A stretch of DNA of 64,000 nt from Betaproteobacteria bacterium (GTDB taxonomy: Bacteria > Pseudomonadota > Gammaproteobacteria > Burkholderiales > Rhodocyclaceae): NCBI GenBank assembly GCA_020621405.1, contig JAHRYN010000008.1, positions 77,122 through 141,121 of the forward strand, given 5' to 3'. Positions 19,177 to 28,965 of the stretch are shown one piece after another. How positions within the stretch are numbered: position 1 is the stretch's first letter; every line of letters starts with the position of its first letter. A program made the position numbers and the translations under genes. The notes under the pieces were generated by a model. That model was not told the DNA's origin, did no database searches, and saw only the letters and a program-made list of their open reading frames with translations.

Positions 19177-20250
19177 TTACAGCGCCGCGATGACCGCGTC
19201 GCCCATTTCCTTCGTACCCACCCGCTTCGTGCCCGGCTCGTAGATGTCACCGGTACGGTAACCTTGGGACAACACCTTGCGCACCGCAGTTTCGATGCGC
19301 GCAGCCGACACCTCGTCGGCCAGGCTGTAGCGCAGCATCATCGCGGCTGACAGGATGGTGGCCAGCGGATTGGCCACACCCTTGCCCGCGATGTCCGGTG
19401 CCGAGCCGTGACTGGGTTCGTACAGACCCTTGTTGTTCGCATCCAGGGACGCCGACGGCAGCATGCCGATCGAGCCGGTCAGCATGGACGCCTCGTCCGA
19501 CAGGATGTCGCCAAACATATTGCCGGTGACGATCACGTCGAACTGCTTGGGCGCCTTGACCAGCTGCATGGCGGCGTTGTCGACCAGCATGTGCGACAGT
19601 TCGACGCCCGGATAATCCTTCGCCAAGTCGATCATCACCTCGCGCCACAGCTGGGTGCACTCGAGCACGTTCATCTTGTCGACCGAGCACAGCTTGCCGC
19701 TGCGCTTGCCTGCCGCCTCGAACGCGACGCGGCCGATGCGGCGGATTTCCTCTTCAGCGTAGATCATGGTGTTCCAGCCCACACGCTGGCGCCCCCACTG
19801 CGTGTCGCGTTCCTCGATGCCGCGCGGCTGGCCGAAATAGATGTCGCCGGTCAGTTCGCGCACGATCAGGATGTCCAGCCCGGACACCACTTCGGGCTTC
19901 AGCGACGAGGCGTTGGCCAGTTCCGGATACAGGATGGCCGGACGCAGGTTGGCGAACACGCCCAGCTCGGCACGTATGCCCAGCAGACCGCGCTCCGGGC
20001 GCTGTTCGCGCGGCAGCTGGTCCCACTTCGGACCGCCGACCGCACCCAGCAGGATGGCGTCGGCTTCGCGTGCCAGCTTCGATGTCGCTTCCGGATACGG
20101 CTTGCCGGTGGCGTCGACGGCACCGCCGCCGAGCAGCGCATGCTCGAATTCGATGTTCAGGCCATCGCTGCGCAGCACTTCAAGCACGCGCAGCGCTTCA
20201 GCCATGATTTCGGGACCGATGCCGTCTCCGGGGAGTACACAGACTTTCAA
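19177..20250 (-). CDS. leuB: 3-isopropylmalate dehydrogenase
   Basis: LeuB oxidatively decarboxylates 3-isopropylmalate in leucine synthesis. The 357-residue protein contains [10 protein letters not shown] at the N-terminus, [18 protein letters not shown] and the isocitrate/isopropylmalate dehydrogenase signature [24 protein letters not shown]. The start is unusual: there is no ATG, and the best choice is the TTG at 20250 (Shine-Dalgarno GGAG seven bases upstream), which gives the family length. Another in-frame TTG at 20277 overlaps leuD. It is followed by asd. Confidence 0.95.
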   Translation of the reverse strand: MKVCVLPGDGIGPEIMAEALRVLEVLRSDGLNIEFEHALLGGGAVDATGKPYPEATSKLAREADAILLGAVGGPKWDQLPREQRPERGLLGIRAELGVFANLRPAILYPELANASSLKPEVVSGLDILIVRELTGDIYFGQPRGIEERDTQWGRQRVGWNTMIYAEEEIRRIGRVAFEAAGKRSGKLCSVDKMNVLECTQLWREVMIDLAKDYPGVELSHMLVDNAAMQLVKAPKQFDVIVTGNMFGDILSDEASMLTGSIGMLPSASLDANNKGLYEPSHGSAPDIAGKGVANPLATILSAAMMLRYSLADEVSAARIETAVRKVLSQGYRTGDIYEPGTKRVGTKEMGDAVIAAL

Positions 20251-20269
20251 TGGAAACTCCAGACTGATT

Positions 20270-20908
20270 TCAGGCAAAAAGCCAGGGTTGCTCGATGCGC
20301 CGACGGGCTTCGAAGTCGCGGATCTTGTCCGCCTGACGCAGGGTCAGGCCGATGTCGTCGAAGCCGTTGAGCAGACAGTACTTGCGGAAGGCTTCGACGT
20401 CGAAGCGGATCGCGTGTCCGTCGGGACGGATGACGGTCTGGTTCTCGAGGTCGATGCGCAGGCGGTAACCGGGCGTACCGGCACACTGCAGGAACAGCTG
20501 TTCGACCTCGCTCTGCGGCAGGCGGATCGGCAGCAGGCCGTTCTTGAAGCAGTTGTTGTAGAAGATGTCGGCGTAGGTCGTGCCGATGATGGCGCGGAAA
20601 CCGTAGTCCTCGATCGCCCACGGCGCGTGCTCGCGCGACGAACCGCAGCCGAAGTTCTCGCGCACCAGCATGATGCTGGCGCCCTGGTAGCGCGGCTGGT
20701 TCAGCACGAAGGCCGGATTCAGCGGGCGCTTCGAGTGATCCTGGCCGGGCGCACCGACATCCATGTAGCGCCATTCGTCGAACAGCGTCGGACCGAAGCC
20801 CGAACGCTTGATCGATTTCAGGTACTGCTTCGGGATGATGGCGTCGGTGTCGACGTTGGCGCGGTCCAGCGGCGCCACCAGCCCGTCGAGAGTCGTGAAT
20901 GGAGTCAT
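20270..20908 (-). CDS. leuD: 3-isopropylmalate dehydratase small subunit
   Basis: LeuD pairs with LeuC to isomerise 2- to 3-isopropylmalate. The 212-residue protein shows [13 protein letters not shown] and the swivel-domain signature [18 protein letters not shown]. It lies between the entericidin-like gene and leuB. Its ribosome-binding site is moderate (AAGG). Confidence 0.96.
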   Translation of the reverse strand: MTPFTTLDGLVAPLDRANVDTDAIIPKQYLKSIKRSGFGPTLFDEWRYMDVGAPGQDHSKRPLNPAFVLNQPRYQGASIMLVRENFGCGSSREHAPWAIEDYGFRAIIGTTYADIFYNNCFKNGLLPIRLPQSEVEQLFLQCAGTPGYRLRIDLENQTVIRPDGHAIRFDVEAFRKYCLLNGFDDIGLTLRQADKIRDFEARRRIEQPWLFA

Positions 20909-20915
20909 GATCGCC

Positions 20916-21038
20916 TTACTTCGCCGACTTCTCGAGGGCTTCGCCGCCCTTCTTGATGTCCTTGCCGATGCCTTCCATGGTGTTGCAGCCAGCCAGCAAC
21001 AGGGTCATCACACTTGCAATAACGGCTATCAGTTTCAT
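20916..21038 (-). CDS. Entericidin-like small lipoprotein (40 aa)
   Basis: A 40-residue reading frame: [20 protein letters not shown] followed by a short charged tail rich in Lys, Glu and Gly ([20 protein letters not shown]). The first 17 residues form a lipoprotein signal with lipobox LLAGC (Cys18), and [10 protein letters not shown] is typical of the entericidin A/B family. These are tiny outer-membrane lipoproteins, linked to bacteriolysis/antidote behaviour in E. coli. The gene is inserted between leuC (17 bp upstream) and leuD (7 bp downstream) in the same orientation and so is co-transcribed with the leu genes. It is easily missed because of its size. Confidence 0.85.
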   Translation of the reverse strand: MKLIAVIASVMTLLLAGCNTMEGIGKDIKKGGEALEKSAK

Positions 21039-21055
21039 CTTGCTGTCCCCGGATC

Positions 21056-22462
21056 TCAAACGACTTCACGTACATCGGCGAAGCGGCCGGCAATCGCCGC
21101 TGCCGCCGCCATCTGCGGGCTGACCAGATGGGTGCGCCCGCCTGCACCCTGCCGACCTTCGAAGTTGCGGTTCGAGGTCGACGCACAGCGCTCGCCCGGC
21201 TCCAGCCGGTCGGCGTTCATCGCCAGACACATCGAACAGCCCGGCTCGCGCCATTCGAAACCGGCCGCCCTGAACACCTTGTCCAGACCTTCGGCCTCGG
21301 CCTGCGCCTTGACCAGACCGGACCCCGGCACCACCAGCGCCAGCTTGACGTTATCGGCCACGCGACGCCCCTCGACCACCCGGGCGGCCGCGCGCAGGTC
21401 CTCAATGCGCGAATTGGTGCAGGAACCGATGAACACCTTGTCGATGCGGATCTGCTCGATCGGCGTACGCGGCGTCAGCCCCATGTATTGCAATGCACGC
21501 GCCACCCCTTCGCGCTGCACCGGATCGGCGAAATCTTCCGGCGCCGGCACCTGGCCACGCACGTCGGTCACCATCTCCGGCGAGGTGCCCCAGGTCACCT
21601 GCGGCTGGATCTGGCGCGCGTCGATGTCGACCACGCGGTCGTGCTGCGCGCCGTCGTCCGACTTCAAGGTGCGCCAGTACTCGACCGCCCGGTCCCACTG
21701 TTCGCCGCGCGGCGAGAACGCACGGCCGCGCAGGTATTCAATCGTGGTGTCGTCAACCGCGACCATGCCGGCGCGCGCGCCGCCTTCGATCGCCATATTG
21801 CACAGCGTCATGCGGCCTTCCATCGACAGCGCGCGGATGGCCGAGCCACCGAACTCGATCGCATAGCCGGTGCCGCCGGCCGTGCCGATGCGGCCGATGA
21901 AGTACAGCGCGATGTCCTTGGCACTGACGCCCTTGCCCAGTTCGCCCTCGACGCGGATCAGCATGGACTTGGATTTCTTCTGCAGCAGGCACTGCGTCGC
22001 CAGCACATGCTCGACTTCCGAGGTGCCGATGCCGTGCGCCAGACAGCCGAAGGCGCCATGCGTGGACGTGTGCGAGTCGCCGCACACCACGGTCATGCCG
22101 GGCAGCGTGGCGCCGTTTTCCGGGCCGATCACATGGACGATGCCCTGGCGCTTGTCGCGGAACGGGAAATAGGCCAGCGCACCGAAAGTGCGGATGTTGT
22201 CGTCCAGCGTTTCGACCTGGGCACGCGAGGTCGGGTCGGCCAGCCCCAGTTCCGAGCCGTCGGTCGGCACGTTGTGGTCGGCCGTGGCGACGATGGACCC
22301 GACGCGCCAGGGCTTGCGCCCGGCCAGACGCAGGCCTTCGAAAGCCTGCGGACTGGTGACTTCGTGCACCAGATGGCGGTCTATGTACAGCAGGGCCGTA
22401 CCGTCGTCCTCGGTATGGACCACGTGGCTGGACCACAATTTGTCGTAAAGCGTCTGCGCCAT
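21056..22462 (-). CDS. leuC: 3-isopropylmalate dehydratase large subunit
   Basis: LeuC is the [4Fe-4S] subunit of isopropylmalate isomerase. The 468-residue protein has the three cluster cysteines at about Cys348 (IGSCTNSR), Cys409 and Cys412 ([10 protein letters not shown]), plus [14 protein letters not shown] and the C-terminal [20 protein letters not shown]. The ATG at 22462 follows a 55-bp gap from the MFS gene. It heads leuC-entericidin-leuD-leuB-asd. Confidence 0.97.
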   Translation of the reverse strand: MAQTLYDKLWSSHVVHTEDDGTALLYIDRHLVHEVTSPQAFEGLRLAGRKPWRVGSIVATADHNVPTDGSELGLADPTSRAQVETLDDNIRTFGALAYFPFRDKRQGIVHVIGPENGATLPGMTVVCGDSHTSTHGAFGCLAHGIGTSEVEHVLATQCLLQKKSKSMLIRVEGELGKGVSAKDIALYFIGRIGTAGGTGYAIEFGGSAIRALSMEGRMTLCNMAIEGGARAGMVAVDDTTIEYLRGRAFSPRGEQWDRAVEYWRTLKSDDGAQHDRVVDIDARQIQPQVTWGTSPEMVTDVRGQVPAPEDFADPVQREGVARALQYMGLTPRTPIEQIRIDKVFIGSCTNSRIEDLRAAARVVEGRRVADNVKLALVVPGSGLVKAQAEAEGLDKVFRAAGFEWREPGCSMCLAMNADRLEPGERCASTSNRNFEGRQGAGGRTHLVSPQMAAAAAIAGRFADVREVV

Positions 22463-22517
22463 TGCAACTGTTCCGGCTTGTCAGCGAAACCGGTGAGTAT
22501 AACCGGCCACAGCGCGA

Positions 22518-23675
22518 TCAGCCGCGTCCGGACGCGCCATCTGCCGGCCACGAACGCGCGAACAGCAGCAGGCCGGCCGCGGCGAACACGGAACTGAGCA
22601 CGAATGCCCAGGCGCCGCCGAACGGCACCCACATCCAGCCGCTGATCAGGCCGCCCACCATGCCGCCGGCGCCGAACGACGCGCTGCCGTAGAGCGCCTG
22701 CGCGCGCGCCTGCTGCCGGGCGTCGAACCACTGGTTCAGCGCCGCGACCGAACAGGCGTGGAAGGCGCCGAAGGTCAGGCCGTGCAGCAGTTGCCCGCCG
22801 ACCAGCCAGACCGGCGAATCGACCGCCCAGCCGATGATTTGGAAGCGCACGACCGCCGCCAGCAGCGCAGTCAGCAGCATGGCGCGCAGCGTGAAACGGC
22901 GCAGCAGCCATGGCATGACCAGGAAAACCACGATTTCGGCCAGCACGCCCAGGGTCCACAGGCCACCGATGACGCTCTTGCTGTAGCCGTGCTCGTCGAG
23001 GTGGATCGAATAGAATACGTACAGGGCGCCGTGCGCGCAGCTCATGAAGAAGGCGGCGCCGAACAGCCCAGCCACCGGTCGGCTGCGCAGGATGTCGCGC
23101 AGCGACTGGGTCGCCGGCACGTTTCCGGCATGCAGCGGCGCTTCCGGCAGGCAGGCGGCGCACGCCGCAACCCCGGCCAGCAGCAGCGCACACGCCCACA
23201 ACACGGCGCCGAGGCCGGTCCGGTCCAGCATTTCGCCGAGCGCCAGCACGATCACGACGAAACCGATCGAGCCCCAGACGCGGATGGCGCCGTAGCGCGC
23301 GACGCGCGCCTTCAGATGTTCCAGCGTCAGCGCCTCGACCAGCGGCAGCGACGCACTCCAGAAGAAGGACATCAGCGCCATCGCAACGAACACGCCGGCG
23401 AAGGATTCGGTCGTGAAGAAGATCAGGAAGCCGCCCAGACTGGCGGCGCCGGCAGCCCGAACGATGGGCGTGCGCGCGCCGAGGCGATCGGCCAGCCAGC
23501 CCCACATGCCGGGCGCGAGTATGCGCATCACCTGCATCAGCGACATCACGATGGCGATGTCGGCCGCGCCGAAGCCGATAGAGGAAAGGTAGAGGCCGAA
23601 GTAGGGCGAAAAGGCGCCGACGAAGGCGAAATAGAAGAAGTAGTAGGCGGACAGTCGCCAGTAGGGGAGCGGCAT
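22518..23675 (-). CDS. MFS transporter of the HcaT/LacY-like group
   Basis: A 385-residue protein with about 12 hydrophobic helices. The N-terminus PYWRLSAYYFFYFAFVGAF and GMWGWLADRLGARTPIVRAAG (the MFS loop 2-3 motif) match the MFS_1-like branch that contains the phenylpropionate transporter HcaT and nucleoside or sugar symporters. Acidic residues within helices and the ALTLEHLKARVARYGAIRVWGSIGF segment are usual for the group. The substrate cannot be inferred; the neighbours are leucine genes on one side and a flagellum-linked lipoprotein on the other. The ATG at 23675 is preceded by AGGGG. Confidence 0.8.
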   Translation of the reverse strand: MPLPYWRLSAYYFFYFAFVGAFSPYFGLYLSSIGFGAADIAIVMSLMQVMRILAPGMWGWLADRLGARTPIVRAAGAASLGGFLIFFTTESFAGVFVAMALMSFFWSASLPLVEALTLEHLKARVARYGAIRVWGSIGFVVIVLALGEMLDRTGLGAVLWACALLLAGVAACAACLPEAPLHAGNVPATQSLRDILRSRPVAGLFGAAFFMSCAHGALYVFYSIHLDEHGYSKSVIGGLWTLGVLAEIVVFLVMPWLLRRFTLRAMLLTALLAAVVRFQIIGWAVDSPVWLVGGQLLHGLTFGAFHACSVAALNQWFDARQQARAQALYGSASFGAGGMVGGLISGWMWVPFGGAWAFVLSSVFAAAGLLLFARSWPADGASGRG

Positions 23676-23716
23676 CGGGCGAAGTTTACCCGACGCCCCT
23701 GCCCGGCGCCCAGACG

Positions 23717-24166
23717 TCAGCGCGTGCCGTGCCTGAGCTGAATGACGCCCTCGCCCACCCGCTGTGCGACCAGATCGGACTGTATGCCCTCGCTGTAGCT
23801 GAGGATTTCGTAGCCGCCGTAGCCGCCGGCCCGCGCCAGCTGTTCGGCGCGTCGGTTGAACACCATGCGCGCTTCGCCCTCGCCACCCGGCCGGGTACGC
23901 ATCTTCTTCATGCCGAGAAAGTAGGTGTCGTCGGACAGCTTCGCTTCCTCGATCGACCAGTTGGGTGCCATCGGATCGAGCACGACGTAGGCGATGTAGG
24001 CCACGCCGGCGATGTACAGCAGGTTTTCCGCCGTCGTCGCGTATCCGGGCGTCAGCTGCACCTTGGTCTTGGGAATCAGCGAGCCGCTGCTCGGCACCGT
24101 GCGGTCGAGCGAGCTGCAGGCCGCCAGCAGACAGGGAAGGATCAGTGCAAGCGTCCGGGTTTTCAT
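23717..24166 (-). CDS. Small lipoprotein of unknown function next to flgL
   Basis: A 149-residue lipoprotein: signal MKTRTLALILPCLLAACSSL with lipobox LAAC (Cys17), then a hydrophobic stretch (LLYIAGVAYIAYVVLDP) and a basic/polar C-terminal half with FLGMKKMRTRPGGEGEARMVFNRRAEQLA. I do not recognise a named family. The start is only 3 bp after the flgL stop, so it is probably translated from the flagellar transcript. A structural or assembly role at the outer membrane is possible but unproven. Confidence 0.7.
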   Translation of the reverse strand: MKTRTLALILPCLLAACSSLDRTVPSSGSLIPKTKVQLTPGYATTAENLLYIAGVAYIAYVVLDPMAPNWSIEEAKLSDDTYFLGMKKMRTRPGGEGEARMVFNRRAEQLARAGGYGGYEILSYSEGIQSDLVAQRVGEGVIQLRHGTR

Positions 24167-24169
24167 GGC

Positions 24170-25459
24170 TCAGCCACCGATGAAGTTGAACAGCGACAGG
24201 CCGGACACCTTCAGGAAGGACTGCTGCGCCGCCTGCAGATAGGTCTGCTGCTGGGTCAGCCGCGAGATGGCCGACGTGTAATCGACGTCGCGCAGCTGCG
24301 ACAGCTGGGTCTGGAACTGCAGATCGACGTCGGAACCCAGCGCGTCCAGTGCCTGCAGCTCGGAGGCACGTGCCCCCATGCGCGAACGCACGGTCAGCAG
24401 GCCTTCCTGTGCCTGGTCAATGTTGCCGAGACCGGCCGACAGCGCGTTGTTGAGCCGGGCGATGGCGGCCGGATTGCCGTTGGTGCCGGCTTCCAGTGCC
24501 TTGACCACGTCGCCTATCGTTTCGAACACGCTCTGCGTGGCGCTGCGGTCGAGCGAGAAGCTGTCGCCGGTTGCGGGCTTGCCGGCGATCGAAAAGCGCG
24601 CGCCCAGATCGAAGGCCGGTTCCGCGCCCTGCGATGCCAGCGTGATCGAGTCGCCCTGGACGTAGGTACGCGGGTAAGGCGCCGCACCGGGAGCGGCACC
24701 GGTCAGCAGCGAGTTGCCGGACGTGTTGTCGACGATGTCGTAGGTGGTGACGTTGTTGGTGACGTTGAACACGACCTTGTAGCTGCCGCCGTTGGACGTC
24801 GCATTCCAGGCCACGCCGTCGGTGACGCTGCCCAGATCGCTGACCGCGCTGCCGGTGTTGGCGGCGTTCGGCGCCATCGTGAACTGGCCGTTGCCGGTGC
24901 GCATGCGCATGAATACGTCGCTGCCGGGGTCGCTGATCGGCAGCCGGCGCGAACTGCCTACCTGGGCTTCGCGCTGGCCGTCGTCGCCGGCGTAGGTCAC
25001 GCCCGCTTCGATGCTGCCGGCGAAGGGCTGGGTGTTGCTGCGATAGCCCGAAAACAGGTAATCACCGAAGGCATCGCGCGAATTGGCGACCCCCATGAGC
25101 CCGGAGAAGCTGCCGCGTATGTCGGTCGCGATGGACTTCAGATCGGTATCCGACATCGCGCCGTTGCCGGCCTGGATGATGCGTTCGCGGATCGACGAAA
25201 GCAGGTCGCCGGCGGTGGAAATCTGCGATTCGGCAAAGCCGATGGCGCTGCTTGCGTCGCGCCGGTTGACCGCCTGCTGGTCGTTGATCGCCTTGATCTG
25301 GTCGATTTCGAGCGCAGTCGCCGATGCGACCGGGTCGTCCGACGGCGCGAGCACGCTCTTGCCGGTCGACAGCTGCTGCTGGGTGCGGAACAGGTCGCTG
25401 CTCTGGCGGACCAGACCGGACGTGCCGGCGTCGTAGATGGTGTTGGTCGAGATACGCAT
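24170..25459 (-). CDS. flgL: Flagellar hook-filament junction protein FlgL
   Basis: FlgL (HAP3) is a 429-residue flagellin-like protein linking hook and filament. The N-terminus MRISTNTIYDAGTSGLVRQS with LSTGKSVLAPSDDPVASATALEI is the flagellin D0/D1 pattern; the C-terminus (SRLTQQQTYLQAAQQSFLKVSGLSLFNFI) is the matching D0 helix. The middle (about 150-330) is variable. The ATG at 25459 has GGAGAG upstream and lies 11 bp after flgK; a much longer frame reading back through flgK is spurious. It is the last structural gene of the flg run. Confidence 0.93.
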   Translation of the reverse strand: MRISTNTIYDAGTSGLVRQSSDLFRTQQQLSTGKSVLAPSDDPVASATALEIDQIKAINDQQAVNRRDASSAIGFAESQISTAGDLLSSIRERIIQAGNGAMSDTDLKSIATDIRGSFSGLMGVANSRDAFGDYLFSGYRSNTQPFAGSIEAGVTYAGDDGQREAQVGSSRRLPISDPGSDVFMRMRTGNGQFTMAPNAANTGSAVSDLGSVTDGVAWNATSNGGSYKVVFNVTNNVTTYDIVDNTSGNSLLTGAAPGAAPYPRTYVQGDSITLASQGAEPAFDLGARFSIAGKPATGDSFSLDRSATQSVFETIGDVVKALEAGTNGNPAAIARLNNALSAGLGNIDQAQEGLLTVRSRMGARASELQALDALGSDVDLQFQTQLSQLRDVDYTSAISRLTQQQTYLQAAQQSFLKVSGLSLFNFIGG

Positions 25460-25470
25460 CACAGCTCTCC

Positions 25471-27414
25471 TCAGCCGCCGATGTTGAGCAAGGTATCGAA
25501 CAGGCGGCTGGCCAGTTCGATCATCTTTCCTGCCGCCTGGTAGGCCTGCTGGTAACGCAGCAGGTTGGCGGCCTCTTCGTCCAGATTGACGCCGGACAGC
25601 GACTGCTGGGATTCGGTCACACGCGACAGCAGCACGCCCTGGGCCGTCTGGTTCACCTTCACCTCGCGCGCCTTGGCACCGACCTCGGCCACCATCTGGG
25701 CGTAGGCGCCCTGGAAGCCGGTCGCGCCGCCCGCCAGCGTCTTCTTGTCCTGCAGTGCCGCCAGTGCGAGCAGGTTGCGGTTGTCGCCCTGGCCGCTGGC
25801 GTTGGCCTTGATCACGAAGGTGTCGCCGTTGCGCGGCGTGCCCGACATCTGGAAGGTGAAGCCGCCCTGACCGGCCAGCGTGTAGCTCACGCCGCCCGAA
25901 TCGGTGGTGGGATTGAAGGCCAGCGTGCCACCGGGACCGCCGGCCACGTTGAACACATTGTTCGTGGCATCGAAGGTCAGCGTGATGTTGCCGGCCAGCG
26001 GCAGGCCGGTGGTCGAGGTGACCGTACCCGCACTGATGGCGCCGGTGCCGGTGTTGGACAGCGTGGCCGAGGTCGCGAGCGGCATCGCCATCGCCAGCAT
26101 GCGCGGATCGGACAGTACGGTGCGCAGATCGATCGAACCGCTGCGCGTGGGCTGGATCAGGAAAGTATCGCCGGCCGCCAGCGTGGTCGAGCCCGAATCG
26201 AGCGTGAAGCCCTGGGGCGAACCGGCAGGCGGCAGTCCGCCGAGCGTGGCCGCACTCCAGCTCACGTTGTCCGACTGACGGGTCAGCGTGTAGGTCGTGC
26301 CGTCGTAGCTCAGGTGGTAATCGCTGGTGGTCAGATCCGACGAATTGCTGATCGTGACATTGACCTGGGCCGCCGCCACCGTGCTGTTGAGGGCGGAAGG
26401 CAGCGCCTTGCCGGCCAGCACGTTGAAGAAATTGGTGCCGGCCGCGCCGTTCAGATCCTGGCCGAGCTTGTGCTGGGCGTTGAACTGCTCGGCGAATCCG
26501 ATGGCAACCCGGCCGAGCGCGTTCTGCGCGTTGTCCAGCGTATCGCGGCGGAAGGCGAGCAGGCCGCCCAGCTTGCCGCCGGTGATCGTGTCCTCCTGCA
26601 GCCGCAGCACGGCGCCGCCGGGTGCGGTGTAGGTGACCTGGGTGCGGCTGGGGTCCTCGAGCGACGGCGTTGCGGTCAGGTTGAACGAACTGCCGCCGAC
26701 CACGAGCGGCTGGCCGTTGCCGATGAACAGGTTGATCGAACCGTCGCTCTGCGCCAGCTGGGTGACGCGCACCACGTCGTTGAGCTGGGCGATCAGCTTG
26801 TCGCGGGCATCGAGCGTGTCGTTGGCCAACCGTGTCGAGCCGGTCGTCGATTGGGCCACCGCGATCTGGTCGTTGTAGGTGGCGATCTGCGATACGAGCT
26901 GGTTGATTTCGGTCACCGCACCGGAAATCTGGCCGTTCAGGCTGGCGCTGACCTGGTCGAGACGCTGACCCAGCGAGTTGAAGCGGGTCGTCATGGCCTG
27001 AGCCGACGAAATCACCGACTGGCGCGAGGCCAGCGAGGTCGGCGACGCCGATACGCTCTGGATCGCATCGAAGAAATCCGACATGGCCGGCGACAGGCCG
27101 GCCTCCTGATCGGCCAGCAGATTGTCGAGCGCGCTGATCTGGTCGGAATAGGACGCGTATTCGGCGTTCTGGGTCTGCGCCTCCATCACCTGGGCGGACA
27201 GGAACTGGCTGTAGACACGGCGTACCGTCTCGACGCGCGCACCCTGGCCGAGGAAGCCGCTGCCGGTCAGCTGGGGATCGTTGGTCCCGAGGATGACCTG
27301 CTGCCGGCTGAAGCCCGGGGTCGCCGCATTCGAAATATTGTGGCCGGTCGTGATCAGACCCGCCTGCGCGGCGTTCAGTCCCGTGATGCCTATGTTGTAG
27401 AGCTGTGTTCCCAT
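25471..27414 (-). CDS. flgK: Flagellar hook-associated protein FlgK
   Basis: FlgK (HAP1) caps the hook before FlgL and filament assembly. The 647-residue protein begins MGTQLYNIGITGLNAAQAGL with the rod/hook signature TTGHNISNAATPGFSRQQV and ends with the conserved NLDEEAANLLRYQQAYQAAGKMIELASRLFDTLLNI helix. The central region is variable and rich in Thr, Ser and Gly. Between it and flgJ lies a gene on the opposite strand, so flgK and flgL are probably expressed from their own promoter near 27420-27510. Confidence 0.95.
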   Translation of the reverse strand: MGTQLYNIGITGLNAAQAGLITTGHNISNAATPGFSRQQVILGTNDPQLTGSGFLGQGARVETVRRVYSQFLSAQVMEAQTQNAEYASYSDQISALDNLLADQEAGLSPAMSDFFDAIQSVSASPTSLASRQSVISSAQAMTTRFNSLGQRLDQVSASLNGQISGAVTEINQLVSQIATYNDQIAVAQSTTGSTRLANDTLDARDKLIAQLNDVVRVTQLAQSDGSINLFIGNGQPLVVGGSSFNLTATPSLEDPSRTQVTYTAPGGAVLRLQEDTITGGKLGGLLAFRRDTLDNAQNALGRVAIGFAEQFNAQHKLGQDLNGAAGTNFFNVLAGKALPSALNSTVAAAQVNVTISNSSDLTTSDYHLSYDGTTYTLTRQSDNVSWSAATLGGLPPAGSPQGFTLDSGSTTLAAGDTFLIQPTRSGSIDLRTVLSDPRMLAMAMPLATSATLSNTGTGAISAGTVTSTTGLPLAGNITLTFDATNNVFNVAGGPGGTLAFNPTTDSGGVSYTLAGQGGFTFQMSGTPRNGDTFVIKANASGQGDNRNLLALAALQDKKTLAGGATGFQGAYAQMVAEVGAKAREVKVNQTAQGVLLSRVTESQQSLSGVNLDEEAANLLRYQQAYQAAGKMIELASRLFDTLLNIGG

Positions 27415-27512
27415 GATCTGCCGTCTCTTGAAGAGTGCTTACGGTCGATCTAAGCAAAACCTTTGCCAGCTCGTTTTTATTGCTGTCACACGGCACTGCA
27501 AGAATCCCGCGC

Positions 27513-28034
27513 ATGGCCACCGACATCCCGCGCTTAGCCGCCACCGACGTGCCTTTCAAGACATCTGCCGGGCGCGCGGAGATGGCGCGGAGAAGCATGG
27601 AACTCGGCACACTCGAGCGCGCACTGCTGATCGTGGTGGATGGGCGGCAGGATATTGCCGCCCTGTTTGCCGCCCTCGGCCGGCGGGACACCGGGGATGA
27701 CGCGGCGCTGGCTGCCCTGCGCAGGCTGGCCGGACTGGGACTGGTGGCAACCGGCGCGGAAGCGCTGCCACCGGCAACGCAGCGCAAGTCACTGGCGCTG
27801 GCCAGACTCTACCTGATCGAAAGTACCGGCCGGGCGCTGCGCGCGCAGGCTACGCACCTGCAGCCGCTGTTGCGCGAGGCGGTCGACGAGCCCTCGCTGC
27901 TGCGCGCGCTCGCGGCCTGCCACCAGGCGCTGGTACATGCGGGAGCCCGCGGGCAAGCCGACGCGATACGGGCGCGCTGCCTCGAATTGCTGCCGGTCAG
28001 TCCGCCAATGCCGCCCGCAGCAGAGGGCCGTTGA
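27513..28034 (+). CDS. Unrecognised protein, opposite strand between flgK and flgJ
   Basis: About 173 residues from the ATG at 27513; a longer frame begins at 27435. The central part GRAEMARRSMELGTLERALL, VDGRQDIAALFAALG and ALAALRRLAGLGLVATG has the periodicity of a winged-helix-like unit seen in uncharacterised betaproteobacterial proteins. The C-terminal half is helical and Ala/Arg/Leu-rich. No ribosome-binding site is clear. It interrupts the flg gene order on the other strand, and its last 38 bp overlap the 3' end of flgJ. I regard it as likely real because nothing else occupies the 580-bp gap, but the function is unknown. Confidence 0.5.
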   Translation: MATDIPRLAATDVPFKTSAGRAEMARRSMELGTLERALLIVVDGRQDIAALFAALGRRDTGDDAALAALRRLAGLGLVATGAEALPPATQRKSLALARLYLIESTGRALRAQATHLQPLLREAVDEPSLLRALAACHQALVHAGARGQADAIRARCLELLPVSPPMPPAAEGR

Positions 28035-28965
28035 TGATGCGTTCGAGCTTGGCGCCGTACATGGGATCGGTGGCATAACCCGACTGCTGCAGTCCGCGCG
28101 CGAAGCTGCTGGCGTCCTGCGCGCCGACCACGCGCGCGTAGCGCGGCTGGTTGGTCAGCAGCTGGGCGTAGTCGGCAAAGCTTTCTTCATAGGACCCGTA
28201 GCGGCGGAAGGCGTCGGTCTGGCTGGTCCATTTGCCGTCGATGAATTCGTTGGCGGCAACGCTGAGCGTCTGACCCTGCCAGCTGCTGCCGGCCTTGATG
28301 TTGAACAGGTTGTGGCTGGGCGAACCATCGGCCGCGGTCAGTTCGGAACGGCCCCAGCCGGTTTCCAGTGCGGCCTGGGCCACCAGGAACTGCGCCGGAA
28401 TGCCGGTCGCCCTGCTGGCCGTCAGCGCCGCCGGCCAGACGCGTTCGACGAAGGCACGCGCATGGGCGGGCACGTCGCGGCCGATCGGCGGAGGCTGATC
28501 CGCCGCGATACCGGCAATGGCCGAGTCGACACGCGTTGCCGCAGCGCCCTGCAAGGTCTGCCGGTAAGCGGCAGACCTTGCCGCCGGCAGCACCGGCTGA
28601 CCGGAAAAGGCCCCGGCATCGGACAGCGGCTTCAGGTTTATCGGTTTAGTGGGATCGGCATGCGTCGCGTTGGCCGACAGCTGGCGCTCGAGCACCTTGG
28701 CCAGTCCCGTTCCGCCGCCTTCGGTCATGACCTGCGCCCACTGCTGGTCGAGCAGATCCTGGTAGGTCTTGGTTTCCTGTCCGCCGAACAGTTCGTCGCC
28801 GGGCGAGGCCTCGCGCATCGACTTGATCACCACCTGCAGGAACATGGCCTCGAACTGTTTGGCTGCAGCCTTCAGCGCTTCCGGCGAATTGTCGTGTGCG
28901 GCACGGCGCAGCACGTCCAGTCCGCGTACATCGGCCGCCAGCGTGTTGAGCGCGCTGTTTTCCAT
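27997..28965 (-). CDS. flgJ: Flagellar rod assembly protein/muramidase FlgJ
   Basis: A bifunctional 322-residue FlgJ. The N-terminal rod-scaffold domain (about 25-100) has EALKAAAKQFEAMFLQVVIKSMREA. The C-terminal glucosaminidase domain (about 165-322) has IPAQFLVAQAALETGWGRSE with the catalytic Glu201, and NLFNIKAGSSWQG. The enzyme opens peptidoglycan for the growing rod. The start overlaps the flgI stop by one base. The 3' end overlaps the opposite-strand gene by 38 bp. Confidence 0.94.
   Translation of the reverse strand: MENSALNTLAADVRGLDVLRRAAHDNSPEALKAAAKQFEAMFLQVVIKSMREASPGDELFGGQETKTYQDLLDQQWAQVMTEGGGTGLAKVLERQLSANATHADPTKPINLKPLSDAGAFSGQPVLPAARSAAYRQTLQGAAATRVDSAIAGIAADQPPPIGRDVPAHARAFVERVWPAALTASRATGIPAQFLVAQAALETGWGRSELTAADGSPSHNLFNIKAGSSWQGQTLSVAANEFIDGKWTSQTDAFRRYGSYEESFADYAQLLTNQPRYARVVGAQDASSFARGLQQSGYATDPMYGAKLERIINGPLLRAALAD

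Noticed and set aside
25471..27787. A long minus-strand frame continuing upstream of flgL through flgK
   Set aside because: The part before the flgL ATG (25459) reads flgK in the wrong frame; FlgL is complete from its own start with a good ribosome-binding site.
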